Part shown: positions 34,198 through 43,672 of the stretch, in pieces
Position numbering within the stretch: the first letter of the stretch is position 1
How the letters are laid out: each line of letters begins with the position of its first letter
From: Arenimonas sp049195245
GTDB lineage: Bacteria; Pseudomonadota; Gammaproteobacteria; Xanthomonadales; Xanthomonadaceae
Direction: 5' to 3'
DNA length: 64,000 bases
Assembly (NCBI RefSeq): GCF_049195245.1
Contig: NZ_JBMIRR010000025.1
Span: 186,001 to 250,000 of the forward strand
Notes under the pieces: model-generated
The model's input: only the letters and a program-made list of their open reading frames with translations
The model's database searches: none
Told to the model about the DNA's origin: nothing
Translations under genes and position numbers: made by a program

Positions 34198-35163
34198 TTG
34201 GCCGGTCGCGTCGTCGTCGTTGGTTCGTACAACCAGGACTTCGTCTGGACCAGCGACGCCCTGCCCCAGCCTGGCGCCACGCGCCTGGGCCGTTTCAGCG
34301 GCGGGCCCGGCGGCAAGGGCTTCAACCAGGCGGTGGCCGCCGTGCGCGCCGGGGCGGACACGGTCTTCATCGCCGCGCTCGGGGCCGATGACACCGCGGC
34401 CGGCGCGCGTGCGCTGGCCACCGCCGAAGGCATCGACCTGCGCGATGAAGTGCACGCCGGCCTGTCCACGGGCACCGCAGGCATCTTCGTGGACGCGGAA
34501 GGCCGCAACGTGATCGTGGTCGCGCCGGGCGCGAACGCCGAGCTGGGCGTGGAGTTCGTGCAGGCGCAGGGCATCGCGCTGCGCGCGGCGAACGTGGTGC
34601 TGGCGCAGCTCGAGGTGGCCGCCGACGCCGTCCAGGCCGCGCTCGACGCGGCAGGGGCGGCGGGCGCGATGGCCCTGCTCAACCCTGCACCGGCCAATGC
34701 GCCCACCACCGATGCAATGCTGGCCGCAGCCGACGTGCTGACGCCGAACGAAACCGAATTCGCGGCGATGGTGGCCCGGCACGAAGACCGGAAGGTCGAC
34801 GCGGACACGCTGGCGCGCCTGCCCGATGCCGAGCTGCACGCGCTGTGCCGCGCCCTCGCACCGCGCGCCACCGTGGTGCTGACGCTGGGCGCCGACGGCG
34901 CCTTCGTGTCGCACGGCGAACACCTGCGCGGCGATGCGCACGCGCACTACCGGCTGCCCGCCCACAAGGTCGCCACCGTGGACACCACCGGCGCCGGCGA
35001 TGCCTTCAGCGGCGCCCTGGCCGCGGCCCTGGCACGCGCCGACGGCAGCTTCGAACGGGCCGTGCGCTTTGCCACCGCTTTCGCGGCGCTGTCCACCGAA
35101 CGCGCCGGTGCCGCCCTGGCCATGCCGCGTCGTGCCGACGTGGCCGCCCGCTTTCCGTCATGA
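34198..35163 (+). CDS. rbsK: Ribokinase (PfkB family)
   Basis: A 321-residue sugar kinase that phosphorylates ribose at O5. The N-terminal signature GRFSGGPGGKGFNQAVAAVR (about 31-50) and the C-terminal DTTGAGDAFSGAL (about 262-274, with the catalytic Asp in GAGD) are both present. The TTG start lies 3 bp after the transporter stop. A related nucleoside kinase is possible, but the ribokinase motifs are the best match. Confidence 0.9.
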   Translation: MAGRVVVVGSYNQDFVWTSDALPQPGATRLGRFSGGPGGKGFNQAVAAVRAGADTVFIAALGADDTAAGARALATAEGIDLRDEVHAGLSTGTAGIFVDAEGRNVIVVAPGANAELGVEFVQAQGIALRAANVVLAQLEVAADAVQAALDAAGAAGAMALLNPAPANAPTTDAMLAAADVLTPNETEFAAMVARHEDRKVDADTLARLPDAELHALCRALAPRATVVLTLGADGAFVSHGEHLRGDAHAHYRLPAHKVATVDTTGAGDAFSGALAAALARADGSFERAVRFATAFAALSTERAGAALAMPRRADVAARFPS

Positions 35164-35702
35164 AGCGCCGCACCTTCGTCAGGCTGGCCACCGCCGGCAC
35201 GCTTACTGTCGCGGCGCTGGGCGCGGGCGGCGCGCTGTGGCTGTCGGGCCCGGCGGCGCCGGTGTCGGGTTTCGCCACGATCGCGCACGCGCGCCGCTGG
35301 GTGCAGGCCATCGGCAGCGGGCAGGCCAGCGCCACCGCGGGATGGCCGGTGGCGCAGGTGTTCGAACACTGCGCGCAGAGCATCGAGTACTCGCTGTCGG
35401 GATTCCCGCAGGCCAACTCGGCCGCGTTCCAGCACACGGCCGGGTCGCTGGCCTTCGCCACCTTCACCCGCGTGGGCCGGATGCAGCACGACCTGGAAGA
35501 GCCGATCCCCGGTGCGCCTGCCCTGGTCGCCACCGACCTCGCGGTCGCCGCGCAGCGGCTCGACGCCGCGCTGGCCGCCTTCGAAGCGCACACCGGCCCG
35601 CTGTCGCCGCACTTCGCCTATGGCGCGCTGGACAAGGCGCAGTACACGCGCGCACACCTGATGCACCTGGCCAACCACGCCGAACGTGTGCGGCAGGCCT
35701 GA
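35160..35702 (+). CDS. Tat-exported DUF1569-like protein
   Basis: A 180-residue protein starting with a twin-arginine signal (RRTFVRLATAGTL) and a hydrophobic stretch, so folded export is likely. The mature part is helical with conserved-looking His residues (MQHDLEEPIPGAP; HLMHLANHAER), resembling the DinB-like DUF1569 fold. The start overlaps the ribokinase stop by 4 bp. The function is unknown. Its place in this operon may be incidental. Confidence 0.72.
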   Translation: MKRRTFVRLATAGTLTVAALGAGGALWLSGPAAPVSGFATIAHARRWVQAIGSGQASATAGWPVAQVFEHCAQSIEYSLSGFPQANSAAFQHTAGSLAFATFTRVGRMQHDLEEPIPGAPALVATDLAVAAQRLDAALAAFEAHTGPLSPHFAYGALDKAQYTRAHLMHLANHAERVRQA

Positions 35703-35703
35703 G

Positions 35704-36699
35704 ATGAAGCTAGGCCCCTACACCATCGCGCCCAACGTGGTGCTGGCGCCGATGGCCGGCGTCACCGACAAGCCCTTCCGCATGTTGTGCAAGCGCCTGG
35801 GCGCGGGCCTGTGCGTGTCGGAGATGACCATCTCCGACCCCAAGTTCTGGCACACCAGCAAATCGCTGCACCGCATGGACCACGCCGGCGAGCCCGACCC
35901 GATCAGCGTGCAGATCGCCGGCACGATTCCCGAAGTGCTGGCCGATGCGGCGCGCTACAACGTCGACCACGGCGCCCAGCTGATCGACATCAACATGGGC
36001 TGCCCGGCTAAAAAGGTGTGCAACACCTGGGCCGGCTCGGCACTGATGCGCGACGAGGCCCTGGTGGCGCGCATCCTGTCGGCCGTGGTGCAGGCGGTGG
36101 ACGTGCCGGTGACGCTGAAGATCCGCACCGGCTGGGACAGCGAGCACCGCAACGCGCTCACCATCGCACGCATCGCCGAAGACAGCGGCATCGCCTCGCT
36201 GGCCGTGCATGGCCGCACCCGCGACCAGCACTACACCGGCCAGGCCGAGTACGACACCATCGCCGCGGTGAAGGCCGCGCTGCGCATTCCCGTGCTGGCC
36301 AACGGCGACATCGACTCACCGGAAAAAGCGGCCTTCGTTCTGCGCCACACCGGCGCCGACGCGGTGATGATCGGCCGCGCGGCCCAGGGCCGGCCCTGGA
36401 TCTTCCGCGAAGTGGCGCACTACCTGGCCACCGGCCAGCGCCTGCCCGAGCCCGGCATCGCCGAAGTGCGCGACGTGCTGCTGGGCCACCTGGCCGACCT
36501 GCATGCCTTCTACGGTGAAGTGGCCGGCGTGCGCATCGCCCGCAAACACCTGGGCTGGTACGCGAAGGACCGGCCGGAAAACGCTTCGTTCCGCCACGTG
36601 GTCAACCGCGCCGAGTCGGCGCAGGACCAGCTGCGCCTGACCCGCGACTACTTCGATGCGCTGGAAGCGGGGGTGGCCTGGGATACCGCCGCGGCGTGA
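35704..36699 (+). CDS. dusB: tRNA-dihydrouridine synthase B
   Basis: A 331-residue FMN enzyme that reduces uridines in the tRNA D-loop. The N-terminal APMAGVTDKPFR, the catalytic-Cys motif INMGCPAKKVCN (about 98-109), HGRTRDQHYTG and the C-terminal ARKHLGWYAK fit DusB. In many gammaproteobacteria fis follows dusB; here the next genes lie on the opposite strand. The ATG is one base after the preceding stop. Confidence 0.95.
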   Translation: MKLGPYTIAPNVVLAPMAGVTDKPFRMLCKRLGAGLCVSEMTISDPKFWHTSKSLHRMDHAGEPDPISVQIAGTIPEVLADAARYNVDHGAQLIDINMGCPAKKVCNTWAGSALMRDEALVARILSAVVQAVDVPVTLKIRTGWDSEHRNALTIARIAEDSGIASLAVHGRTRDQHYTGQAEYDTIAAVKAALRIPVLANGDIDSPEKAAFVLRHTGADAVMIGRAAQGRPWIFREVAHYLATGQRLPEPGIAEVRDVLLGHLADLHAFYGEVAGVRIARKHLGWYAKDRPENASFRHVVNRAESAQDQLRLTRDYFDALEAGVAWDTAAA

Positions 36700-36721
36700 C
36701 CCGTGCGGGCCTGCGTGAACT

Positions 36722-37114
36722 TCAGCGCAGCCAGAGCCAGCCCAGCGCCACGACCACCGGCAGCACCACCCACAGCAGCCCGAAGCCCGCGCGATCGCCC
36801 GGCTGGATGGTCTGGTTGTAGTGCCCGCTGGGCGCCTGCCGCGCAATGGTGACGGGCCGCGACGGCGTTTCGCCGCGCGTGGGCGTCTCGATGCGCGACG
36901 GCAGCGGCGGCGGGCCGCCGCGCCCGGTGTGCTGGCCGGCGCCGGGCCGCGTGCCGGCGCTCTGCTCGATCTTGTTGATCATGCGATTGAGCAGCGGCGA
37001 GCCGTGCTTGAGGAACTGCTGGCGCTGGTCGGGCGGCAGCTTCATCAGGGCCATCTCCACCCGGCCGCGGATTTCCTCGGGCAGGTTGGACAGGTCGAGC
37101 GCGTTCTGGCTCAT
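36722..37114 (-). CDS. Hypothetical tail-anchored protein
   Basis: A 130-residue protein. A helical N-terminal segment (LPEEIRGRVEMALMKLPPDQ) is followed by a Pro/Arg-rich linker and a C-terminal membrane helix (LLWVVLPVVVALGWLWL). No family is recognised. Its start overlaps the end of the upstream YdjM-like gene by 4 bp, so the two are co-transcribed. Confidence 0.65.
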   Translation of the reverse strand: MSQNALDLSNLPEEIRGRVEMALMKLPPDQRQQFLKHGSPLLNRMINKIEQSAGTRPGAGQHTGRGGPPPLPSRIETPTRGETPSRPVTIARQAPSGHYNQTIQPGDRAGFGLLWVVLPVVVALGWLWLR

Positions 37115-38139
37115 GGCGGGGATCCGGAAAGGTCGGCGGACGCGTCCCATATCCTGCGCCAAAGCAGCGGCAAACGCTCGGCCGCGTCCCAGGGCCAGGT
37201 CTGCTGCACCGGCACGACCTCGCGCCAGCCGTCGCCCTCGCGACGCGCCACCTCGAAGCGGAACGTGTAGTCGGGCTCCACGCCCATGCGCAGGTCGCTC
37301 AGCACGAGCGAGTCGTCCACCACCTGCGCCTTCATGAAGCCGTGGTTGAACCACAGCAGCCGGCGCACCGCCAGGTAATCGCCCACCTCGGCCAGCGACT
37401 GCACGTCGGACGGGTAGGCGGTGAAGCGCATCGGCCCGGTGTCGGCCACCAGCGAGCGGTCGCCGACCAGGTAGCCTTCCGGCGTCATCACCACCACGCG
37501 CCACAGCAGCGTGTTGAAGGGCAGCGGCACCGAGAAGCGCGGCGCGTCCTGCAGGCCCTGCGCCGCCAGCGCGCGTTCGGCCTGGCGCTCCACCAGCGCC
37601 TTGGCCACCAGCGACCAGCCCAGGTACGCGGTGCTCAGCGCCAGGCCCAGCACCAGCGCGCGCTGCGCGACCGGCCGCACGCCCGCGAACGCGGCCACCA
37701 CGCAGGCCACCAGCAGCGGCAGCGTGTACAGCGGATCGATGATGAACACGCTGGACCACATCGAAGGCCGCACCGGCAGCGGCCAGAACAGCTGCGTGCC
37801 GTACACGGTGAAGGCATCCAGCACCGGGTGCGTGGTCAGCGCCAGCACGATGGCCCACAGCCAGCGCCGCGGCGCCTCGGCCACGCGGCCGCCGCGCCCG
37901 CGCAGCCAGGCCCACAGCAGCACCGCCGCCGGCACCAGCACGAACAGCGAATGCGACACCGTGCGGTGCCAGGTCATGTTGGCCACCGGGTCGGGCGCCA
38001 GCAGCGCCAGCGGGATCACGTCCAGGTCCGGCACCGTGCCCAGGGCCGCGCCGGCCAGCAGCGCGGCGCGCCGGTGGCGCGCGGGCACGAGGGCGGCCGC
38101 GATGCCGGCGCCGAGCACGATCTGGCTGAGGGAATCCAT
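37111..38139 (-). CDS. YdjM/DUF457-like membrane metal-dependent hydrolase
   Basis: A 342-residue protein with N-terminal MDSLSQIVLGAGIAAALVP, the TWHRTVSHSLF motif (about 56-66) and TTHPVLDAFTVYG (about 101-113). These His/Asp motifs define the YdjM/YfhO group of membrane-bound predicted hydrolases. Several helices span residues 5-190 and a soluble C-terminal domain follows. Family members are reported as LexA-regulated in E. coli; no LexA box was seen here. The substrate is unknown. Confidence 0.85.
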   Translation of the reverse strand: MDSLSQIVLGAGIAAALVPARHRRAALLAGAALGTVPDLDVIPLALLAPDPVANMTWHRTVSHSLFVLVPAAVLLWAWLRGRGGRVAEAPRRWLWAIVLALTTHPVLDAFTVYGTQLFWPLPVRPSMWSSVFIIDPLYTLPLLVACVVAAFAGVRPVAQRALVLGLALSTAYLGWSLVAKALVERQAERALAAQGLQDAPRFSVPLPFNTLLWRVVVMTPEGYLVGDRSLVADTGPMRFTAYPSDVQSLAEVGDYLAVRRLLWFNHGFMKAQVVDDSLVLSDLRMGVEPDYTFRFEVARREGDGWREVVPVQQTWPWDAAERLPLLWRRIWDASADLSGSPP

Positions 38140-38252
38140 CGGCCTAGGCTAGCCTGCCCGCGGGCCAGCGAGGCGTGAAAGCGCCGGCCGGCCGGGCCTT
38201 AACGACAGGGCAACACGTGGCGGTGCAGGATGCACCTGGGCCCCCGGCCGTG

Positions 38253-38258
38253 TATCAT
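38253..38258 (+). promoter_or_regulatory. Probable -10 element of metK
   Basis: TATCAT lies 15 bp upstream of the operator-like palindrome and about 50 bp from the metK ATG. Confidence 0.45.
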
Positions 38259-38273
38259 GCCGCCCCTCACTCC

Positions 38274-38297
38274 ATCCTTTCATCGCAATCAAAGGAT
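38274..38297. promoter_or_regulatory. Operator-like palindrome of metK (SahR-type candidate)
   Basis: ATCCTTT and AAAGGAT form perfect 7-bp arms around a mostly symmetric 10-bp centre, 10 bp upstream of the metK ATG. The same element, 18 of 24 bases identical, precedes metF at 53648. A shared site on two SAM-cycle genes suggests an ArsR-type regulator such as SahR; the regulator is inferred. The right arm doubles as an AGGA ribosome-binding site. Confidence 0.65.
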
Positions 38298-38307
38298 ATA
38301 AGCAACG

Positions 38308-39522
<1,215 letters not shown>

Positions 39523-39547
39523 CCGGGACCTGTCCCAGGCTTCAAGC

Positions 39548-39579
39548 AAACGGGCCGCGAAAGCGGCCCGTTTCTTTTT
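39548..39579 (+). terminator. Rho-independent terminator of metK
   Basis: AAACGGGCCGC and GCGGCCCGTTT form an 11-bp stem with a GAAA loop, followed by CTTTTT, 26 bp past the metK stop. Confidence 0.92.
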
Positions 39580-39585
39580 GCGCCC

Positions 39586-40452
39586 TCAGCCGCCCCGCAA
39601 CAAGCGCGGTGCAACCAGCATCAGCCCGATGATGACCACGGCCGGCAGGATCCGCTGCCACAGCTTAGGACGGTAGCCGCCGCGAACGTGCCAGGCCAGC
39701 ACGGCGTGGTGCACGCCGGCCAGCGCGAACAGACCCGCGGCGATCCAAAGCGTGCGCGTTGCGGACGCGGCCACGCCCAGACCCATCGCGGCGGCCAGGG
39801 CGCAAAGCACGCTGCCCACCGCGTAGGCGCCCGCTGCGGCATGTTGACGCGAAAGCACGGACAGCAGACCTTCCTCGCCCTCGCCGCCCACGGCGTAGTC
39901 ATCGGCCACGGCCTGCGCGAAGCGATGCGACCGCTCACGCACACGCGCGCTTTCCGCATCCAGTCTGGCCCGCTCCTGGGTGAACTTCGGCGCGTGGGCC
40001 TCATGGCCGTACCAGGGCACGTCCAGTCCGCTGAAGCCATCCACGCCCGGCGTCATCGTGTCCAGGTGCTTTCGCTTCCACTTCGGGAAACGACTCGTCA
40101 GGTCCGCCGCCTCTTCGTGGCTGAGCAGCAGGAAGCCATGGGTGTCGCCGCAGCAGTTGGCATCACGCAGCACGGTGTAGCGGTCCTTCAGTATCTCCAT
40201 CAGCGAAAAGATCATCACGTAGCGGTCGCTGCCCGATTGCGTCAGGGGCACCGGGTATTCCACGCCGTTGTAGATCGGGATCGTGCGCCAGTCCTCTTCG
40301 CGGAAGCCCAGCTCGTCGCCTGCATCCAGCCGCTCGGCGAAGGCTTCGACCACTTCGCTTTCCATGGATCGCCAGTCGATCCAGAAGAAGGCCTCGTTGA
40401 GATCCTCCTCGTCTTCGATGGCGACGAGTTCGTCAATGGACAGGCGTGGCAT
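39586..40452 (-). CDS. Hypothetical protein with C-terminal membrane helices
   Basis: A 288-residue protein. The N-terminal 190 residues are soluble and acidic, with DEEDLNEAFFWIDWRSMES and a Cys pair in RDANCCGDTHGF. Three hydrophobic helices follow (near 200-225, 230-250 and 265-283). No family is recognised. The ATG at 40452 (MPRLSIDELV) begins the acidic block. It converges on metK. Confidence 0.7.
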   Translation of the reverse strand: MPRLSIDELVAIEDEEDLNEAFFWIDWRSMESEVVEAFAERLDAGDELGFREEDWRTIPIYNGVEYPVPLTQSGSDRYVMIFSLMEILKDRYTVLRDANCCGDTHGFLLLSHEEAADLTSRFPKWKRKHLDTMTPGVDGFSGLDVPWYGHEAHAPKFTQERARLDAESARVRERSHRFAQAVADDYAVGGEGEEGLLSVLSRQHAAAGAYAVGSVLCALAAAMGLGVAASATRTLWIAAGLFALAGVHHAVLAWHVRGGYRPKLWQRILPAVVIIGLMLVAPRLLRGG

Positions 40453-40536
40453 GGTCACCAGCTCCGGCGGGGATGGCGGCCCCATGCTAACCCGCAGGAC
40501 TTGGCCTGCGGCTGGCGTGCCGGGCGCCGGGGTTTT

Positions 40537-41085
40537 TCAGGCCGCTCCCACTCCGGGCCTCGTGCGACCCTGCTGCCACCGACGCATGCCGCGCTGGAAC
40601 ACCAGCGCCACCAGCAGGCCCAGCGCCATGCCCTGCACCGCATGCGCCAACGACAGCTCGCGCGAGCGCAGCGGCACGATGCCGGATTCGGTGGCCACGT
40701 AGTCCAGCGTCAGCGTGTAGCGGCCGCCCTGGCGAACTAGCTGTACATGCTGCCCCGCCGGCCGGTCGGACACCACGCGCCATTCCAGGCGCTCGCCCTT
40801 CTTCTGGCCGGCCAGGTTGCCCGACGGGGGCAGTCGCACGGTCAGCCCGGGCCATTGCCGCAGGGCCGCCTCGACGCCCCCGGCGTCGAAGGCCAGCGCG
40901 AACCCCGGCGCCTTGCGGTCCACCAGCGGCACCTCCAGCGCGCGGTGCGGCGCGGCGCCGCGCGTCAGGTCGCGCGCCTGCGCATGCGACAAGGCGTGGG
41001 CGATCGGCACGCCGACCAGCAGGGTGGTGGCGGGAACGAAGAAGCCGGAGGCCAGGACGGACAGCAGTCGCGATGGGGGGCGCAT
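40537..41085 (-). CDS. Hypothetical membrane-anchored protein
   Basis: A 182-residue protein with hydrophobic segments at both ends (residues 8-30 and about 148-166) and a beta-rich middle containing GGRYTLTLDYVATESG. No family is recognised. It is divergent from the CDP-alcohol transferase gene, about 60 bp away, and both may share a promoter region. Confidence 0.65.
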   Translation of the reverse strand: MRPPSRLLSVLASGFFVPATTLLVGVPIAHALSHAQARDLTRGAAPHRALEVPLVDRKAPGFALAFDAGGVEAALRQWPGLTVRLPPSGNLAGQKKGERLEWRVVSDRPAGQHVQLVRQGGRYTLTLDYVATESGIVPLRSRELSLAHAVQGMALGLLVALVFQRGMRRWQQGRTRPGVGAA

Positions 41086-41146
41086 GCGGCCATCCTACTT
41101 CGAGGCCATCTATCCGGGACGACGTCCGATCTGGCATCTTGCCCGC

Positions 41147-41797
41147 ATGCCCAATCCCACCGAGTCCCGCCGTCCCCTGGCCACTCGCAGCGCCGGCTGG
41201 GCGCGCGCCCTGGCCGCGGCCCTCGCCAAGGCCCGTGTCAGCCCGGACCTGATTTCGGCCATCAGCATTCCGATCGCCTTCGCGGGCATGGCGGCGCTGT
41301 TGCACGTGCCCGGCCCCGCAGGGCTGGTGCTGTGCGCGGTGGCCGTGCAGCTGCGGCTGCTGTGCAACCTGCTGGACGGCATGGTGGCGGTGGAAGGCGG
41401 GCTGGGTGGGCCGACCGGGCCGCTGTGGAATGAACTGCCGGACCGCATCGCCGATTCGGTGTTCATCGTCGCGCTGGGCATGGCCGCCGGCGAACCCATC
41501 CTCGGCTGGGCCGGCGCCTTGCTCGCAGCGGTCACCGCCTACATCCGCACCACCGGCGGCGCGCTGGGCTTTGCGCAGGATTTCAGCGGCGTGCAGTCCA
41601 AGCCCAAGCGCATGTTCGTGATGACGGTGGGCCTGCTGGTGGCGGCGCTGTGGCCGTGGTGGGGCGAGGCCTGGTACGCGCTGCAGGTGGCCCTGTGGAT
41701 CATCGTGGTCGGCTCGGCCGTGACCTGCGTGACGCGCACGCTGAAGTTGGCGCGCCTGCTGCGCGAACGCGCCGCCGCCGCGGGGCCCAAGGCCTGA
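41147..41797 (+). CDS. CDP-alcohol phosphatidyltransferase-family protein with altered motif
   Basis: A 216-residue polytopic membrane protein of the CDP-OH-P family (YnbA-like position). The canonical motif D-x2-DG-x2-AR-x8-G-x3-D-x3-D is recognisable as NLLDGMVAV, then GPLWNELPDRIAD, but the first Asp is Asn, the Arg is Val and the Asp after GPLW is Asn. Activity may therefore be altered or metal binding changed. It is translationally coupled to the acyltransferase gene. The cluster probably builds or remodels a membrane lipid. Confidence 0.8.
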   Translation: MPNPTESRRPLATRSAGWARALAAALAKARVSPDLISAISIPIAFAGMAALLHVPGPAGLVLCAVAVQLRLLCNLLDGMVAVEGGLGGPTGPLWNELPDRIADSVFIVALGMAAGEPILGWAGALLAAVTAYIRTTGGALGFAQDFSGVQSKPKRMFVMTVGLLVAALWPWWGEAWYALQVALWIIVVGSAVTCVTRTLKLARLLRERAAAAGPKA

Positions 41798-42393
41798 TGC
41801 TCGGCACCCCGCTCATCCTGCTGCTGCGAGGCCTGGTCGGCGCCAGCCCGCGTTGGCTGGGCTGCCAGCCGCTGCCCAACACGCGCATCTACTTCGCCAA
41901 CCACACCAGCCACCTGGATACGCCGGTGTTGTGGTCCGCCCTGCCCGGCTTCCTGCGCCGCATCACCCGCCCCGTGGCCGCGAAGGACTACTGGGGCAAG
42001 CCGGGCCTGCGCAAATGGTTTGCCGACACGACCTTCCGTGCCCTGCTGATCGACCGCGAGCGCACCGACCCCGACAGCGACCCGCTGGCCCCGCTGAGCG
42101 AGGCCCTGAACCACGGCGACTCGCTGATCCTGTTCCCCGAAGGCACCCGCCGCGGCGAGCGCCTGCCGGCCGAGTTCAAGAGCGGCCTCTACCACCTGGC
42201 CATGCGCCACCCCGACGTCGAGCTTGTGCCGGTGTATCTGGAAAACCTCTACCGCTCCATGCCCAAGGGCGCCCACATCCCGGTGCCGCTGACCTGTGCG
42301 GTGCGCTTCGGCGCGCCGCTGTCCCACGTGCCCGGCGAAACCAAGGCGGCGTTCCTGGAACGCGCCCGGGCCGCCGTGGTCGCCCTGGCCTGA
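41797..42393 (+). CDS. PlsC-type 1-acylglycerol-phosphate acyltransferase
   Basis: A 198-residue acyltransferase. The catalytic NHTSHLD (HxxxxD, about 29-35) and the FPEGTRRGE acceptor-binding block (about 111-119) are both clear. Such enzymes acylate lysophosphatidic acid or a similar lysolipid. The start overlaps the upstream stop by one base (TGATG). With the neighbouring transferase and cytidylyltransferase it forms a small lipid-synthesis cassette distinct from the housekeeping genes. Confidence 0.88.
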   Translation: MLGTPLILLLRGLVGASPRWLGCQPLPNTRIYFANHTSHLDTPVLWSALPGFLRRITRPVAAKDYWGKPGLRKWFADTTFRALLIDRERTDPDSDPLAPLSEALNHGDSLILFPEGTRRGERLPAEFKSGLYHLAMRHPDVELVPVYLENLYRSMPKGAHIPVPLTCAVRFGAPLSHVPGETKAAFLERARAAVVALA

Positions 42394-42402
42394 GGCCCGA
42401 CG

Positions 42403-43371
42403 ATGCCGTCCCTGGAACTGGATTTCTCCAACCCCATCCTCCAGCTGCTCAGCGGCGTGGTTGCGCTGCTGGTGGTGGCCTCGCTGATCGGCGGCGTGCT
42501 GCACCTGCGCCAGCGCGGCAATCCCAGCAACACCATCACCAACCTCAACCAGCGCATCGTGGCCTGGTGGTGGATGGTGGCGGTGCTGGCAACGTGCTTC
42601 TGGCTGGGTGCGGGGGCGACAGTGGTGCTGTTTGCGTTTGCGTCGCTGGTGGCGCTGCGCGAGTTCGTGACGTTGACGCCGACGCGGGCGGGCGATCACT
42701 GGGCGCTGGTCGCCGCGTTCTACGTGCTGCTGCCGGTGCAGTACTGGCTGATCTACAGCGACTGGTACGGGCTGTTCGCCATCTTCATCCCGGTGTACGG
42801 CATGCTGGGGCTGCCGATCCTGGCCGCGCTGCAGGGTGATACCGAACAGTTCCTGGAGCGCATCACCAAGCTGCAGTGGGGCGTGCTGATCACGGTGTAC
42901 TTCATCAGCTACGCGCCGGCCTTGCTGCTGCTGGATCTGGAAGGCGGGCTGGGCGAGAACCTGATGCTGCTGTTCTACCTGCTGCTGGTGGTGCAGATCA
43001 GCGACGTGCTGCAGTACGTGGTGGGCAAGCTGTTTGGGCGCACGAAGCTGGCGCCGAAGGTGAGTCCGTCCAAGACGGTCGAGGGCTTGGTGGGTGGCGG
43101 CTTGCTGGCCGTAGGCGTGGGTACCGCGCTGTACTGGGCCACGCCGTTTTCGCCGTGGCAGGCGGCGGCGATGTCCACGGTGATCGTGATGGCGGGGTTC
43201 TTTGGCGGGCTGGCGCTGTCGGCCGTTAAGCGCAGCCTCGGCGCCAAGGACTGGGGCCAGATGATCGAAGGGCATGGCGGCATGCTGGATCGGCTGGATT
43301 CTGTGTGTTTTGCGGCGCCGGTGTTTTTCCACCTTTGCCGGTACTTCTTCCAGGTGCCGGCGGCTGGCTGA
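42403..43371 (+). CDS. Phosphatidate cytidylyltransferase-like protein (CdsA/YnbB family)
   Basis: A 322-residue membrane enzyme with about eight helices that makes CDP-diacylglycerol from phosphatidate and CTP. The family signature is present near the C terminus: SAVKRSLGAKDWGQMIEGHG followed by GMLDRLDS (about 271-298), with the conserved Asp and His residues intact. It lies 9 bp after the acyltransferase, last in the cassette. Its product would be the substrate of the CDP-alcohol transferase encoded first. Confidence 0.9.
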   Translation: MPSLELDFSNPILQLLSGVVALLVVASLIGGVLHLRQRGNPSNTITNLNQRIVAWWWMVAVLATCFWLGAGATVVLFAFASLVALREFVTLTPTRAGDHWALVAAFYVLLPVQYWLIYSDWYGLFAIFIPVYGMLGLPILAALQGDTEQFLERITKLQWGVLITVYFISYAPALLLLDLEGGLGENLMLLFYLLLVVQISDVLQYVVGKLFGRTKLAPKVSPSKTVEGLVGGGLLAVGVGTALYWATPFSPWQAAAMSTVIVMAGFFGGLALSAVKRSLGAKDWGQMIEGHGGMLDRLDSVCFAAPVFFHLCRYFFQVPAAG

Positions 43372-43499
43372 GGTCGCCGCCCACCGCAGTGCAATTCATG
43401 CCGTATGCGACGCATCCTTGCGCACCACCGCCAACCGTGATCGGCGCCGCGTCTTTCCCTGCGCTGGCATCGTCAATTTTCGCAACACAAGCCCGTATC

Positions 43500-43619
43500 A
43501 TGGACTTCGTTGCAAAGCATCAGCGCCCTTACATCGCCAAGGTCTATCGCGCTTCGGCGAAAGAGTTGGAAATCAACCCGACTGCTCCAGGCCGGGTCGA
43601 GCTCTGGCATCCCAAGTAG
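43500..43619 (+). CDS. Short ORF, possible gene remnant
   Basis: A 39-residue reading from MDFVAKHQRPYIAKVYRASA to a stop at 43619. No family is recognised and no good ribosome-binding site is seen. It may be a fragment of a lost gene in the 300-bp gap between the lipid cassette and the nuclease-helicase. Confidence 0.25.
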   Translation: MDFVAKHQRPYIAKVYRASAKELEINPTAPGRVELWHPK

Positions 43620-43672
43620 CCAGTAACGTAACGGGCCGACGTCTCTACGGACACTCAGGCAAGAAAATCGAG

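Noticed and set aside
32710..34965. 751-residue antisense ORF over the cyclase, transporter and kinase genes
   Set aside because: It spans three well-supported genes on the other strand and is rich in His/Gly/Gln as a frame shadow.
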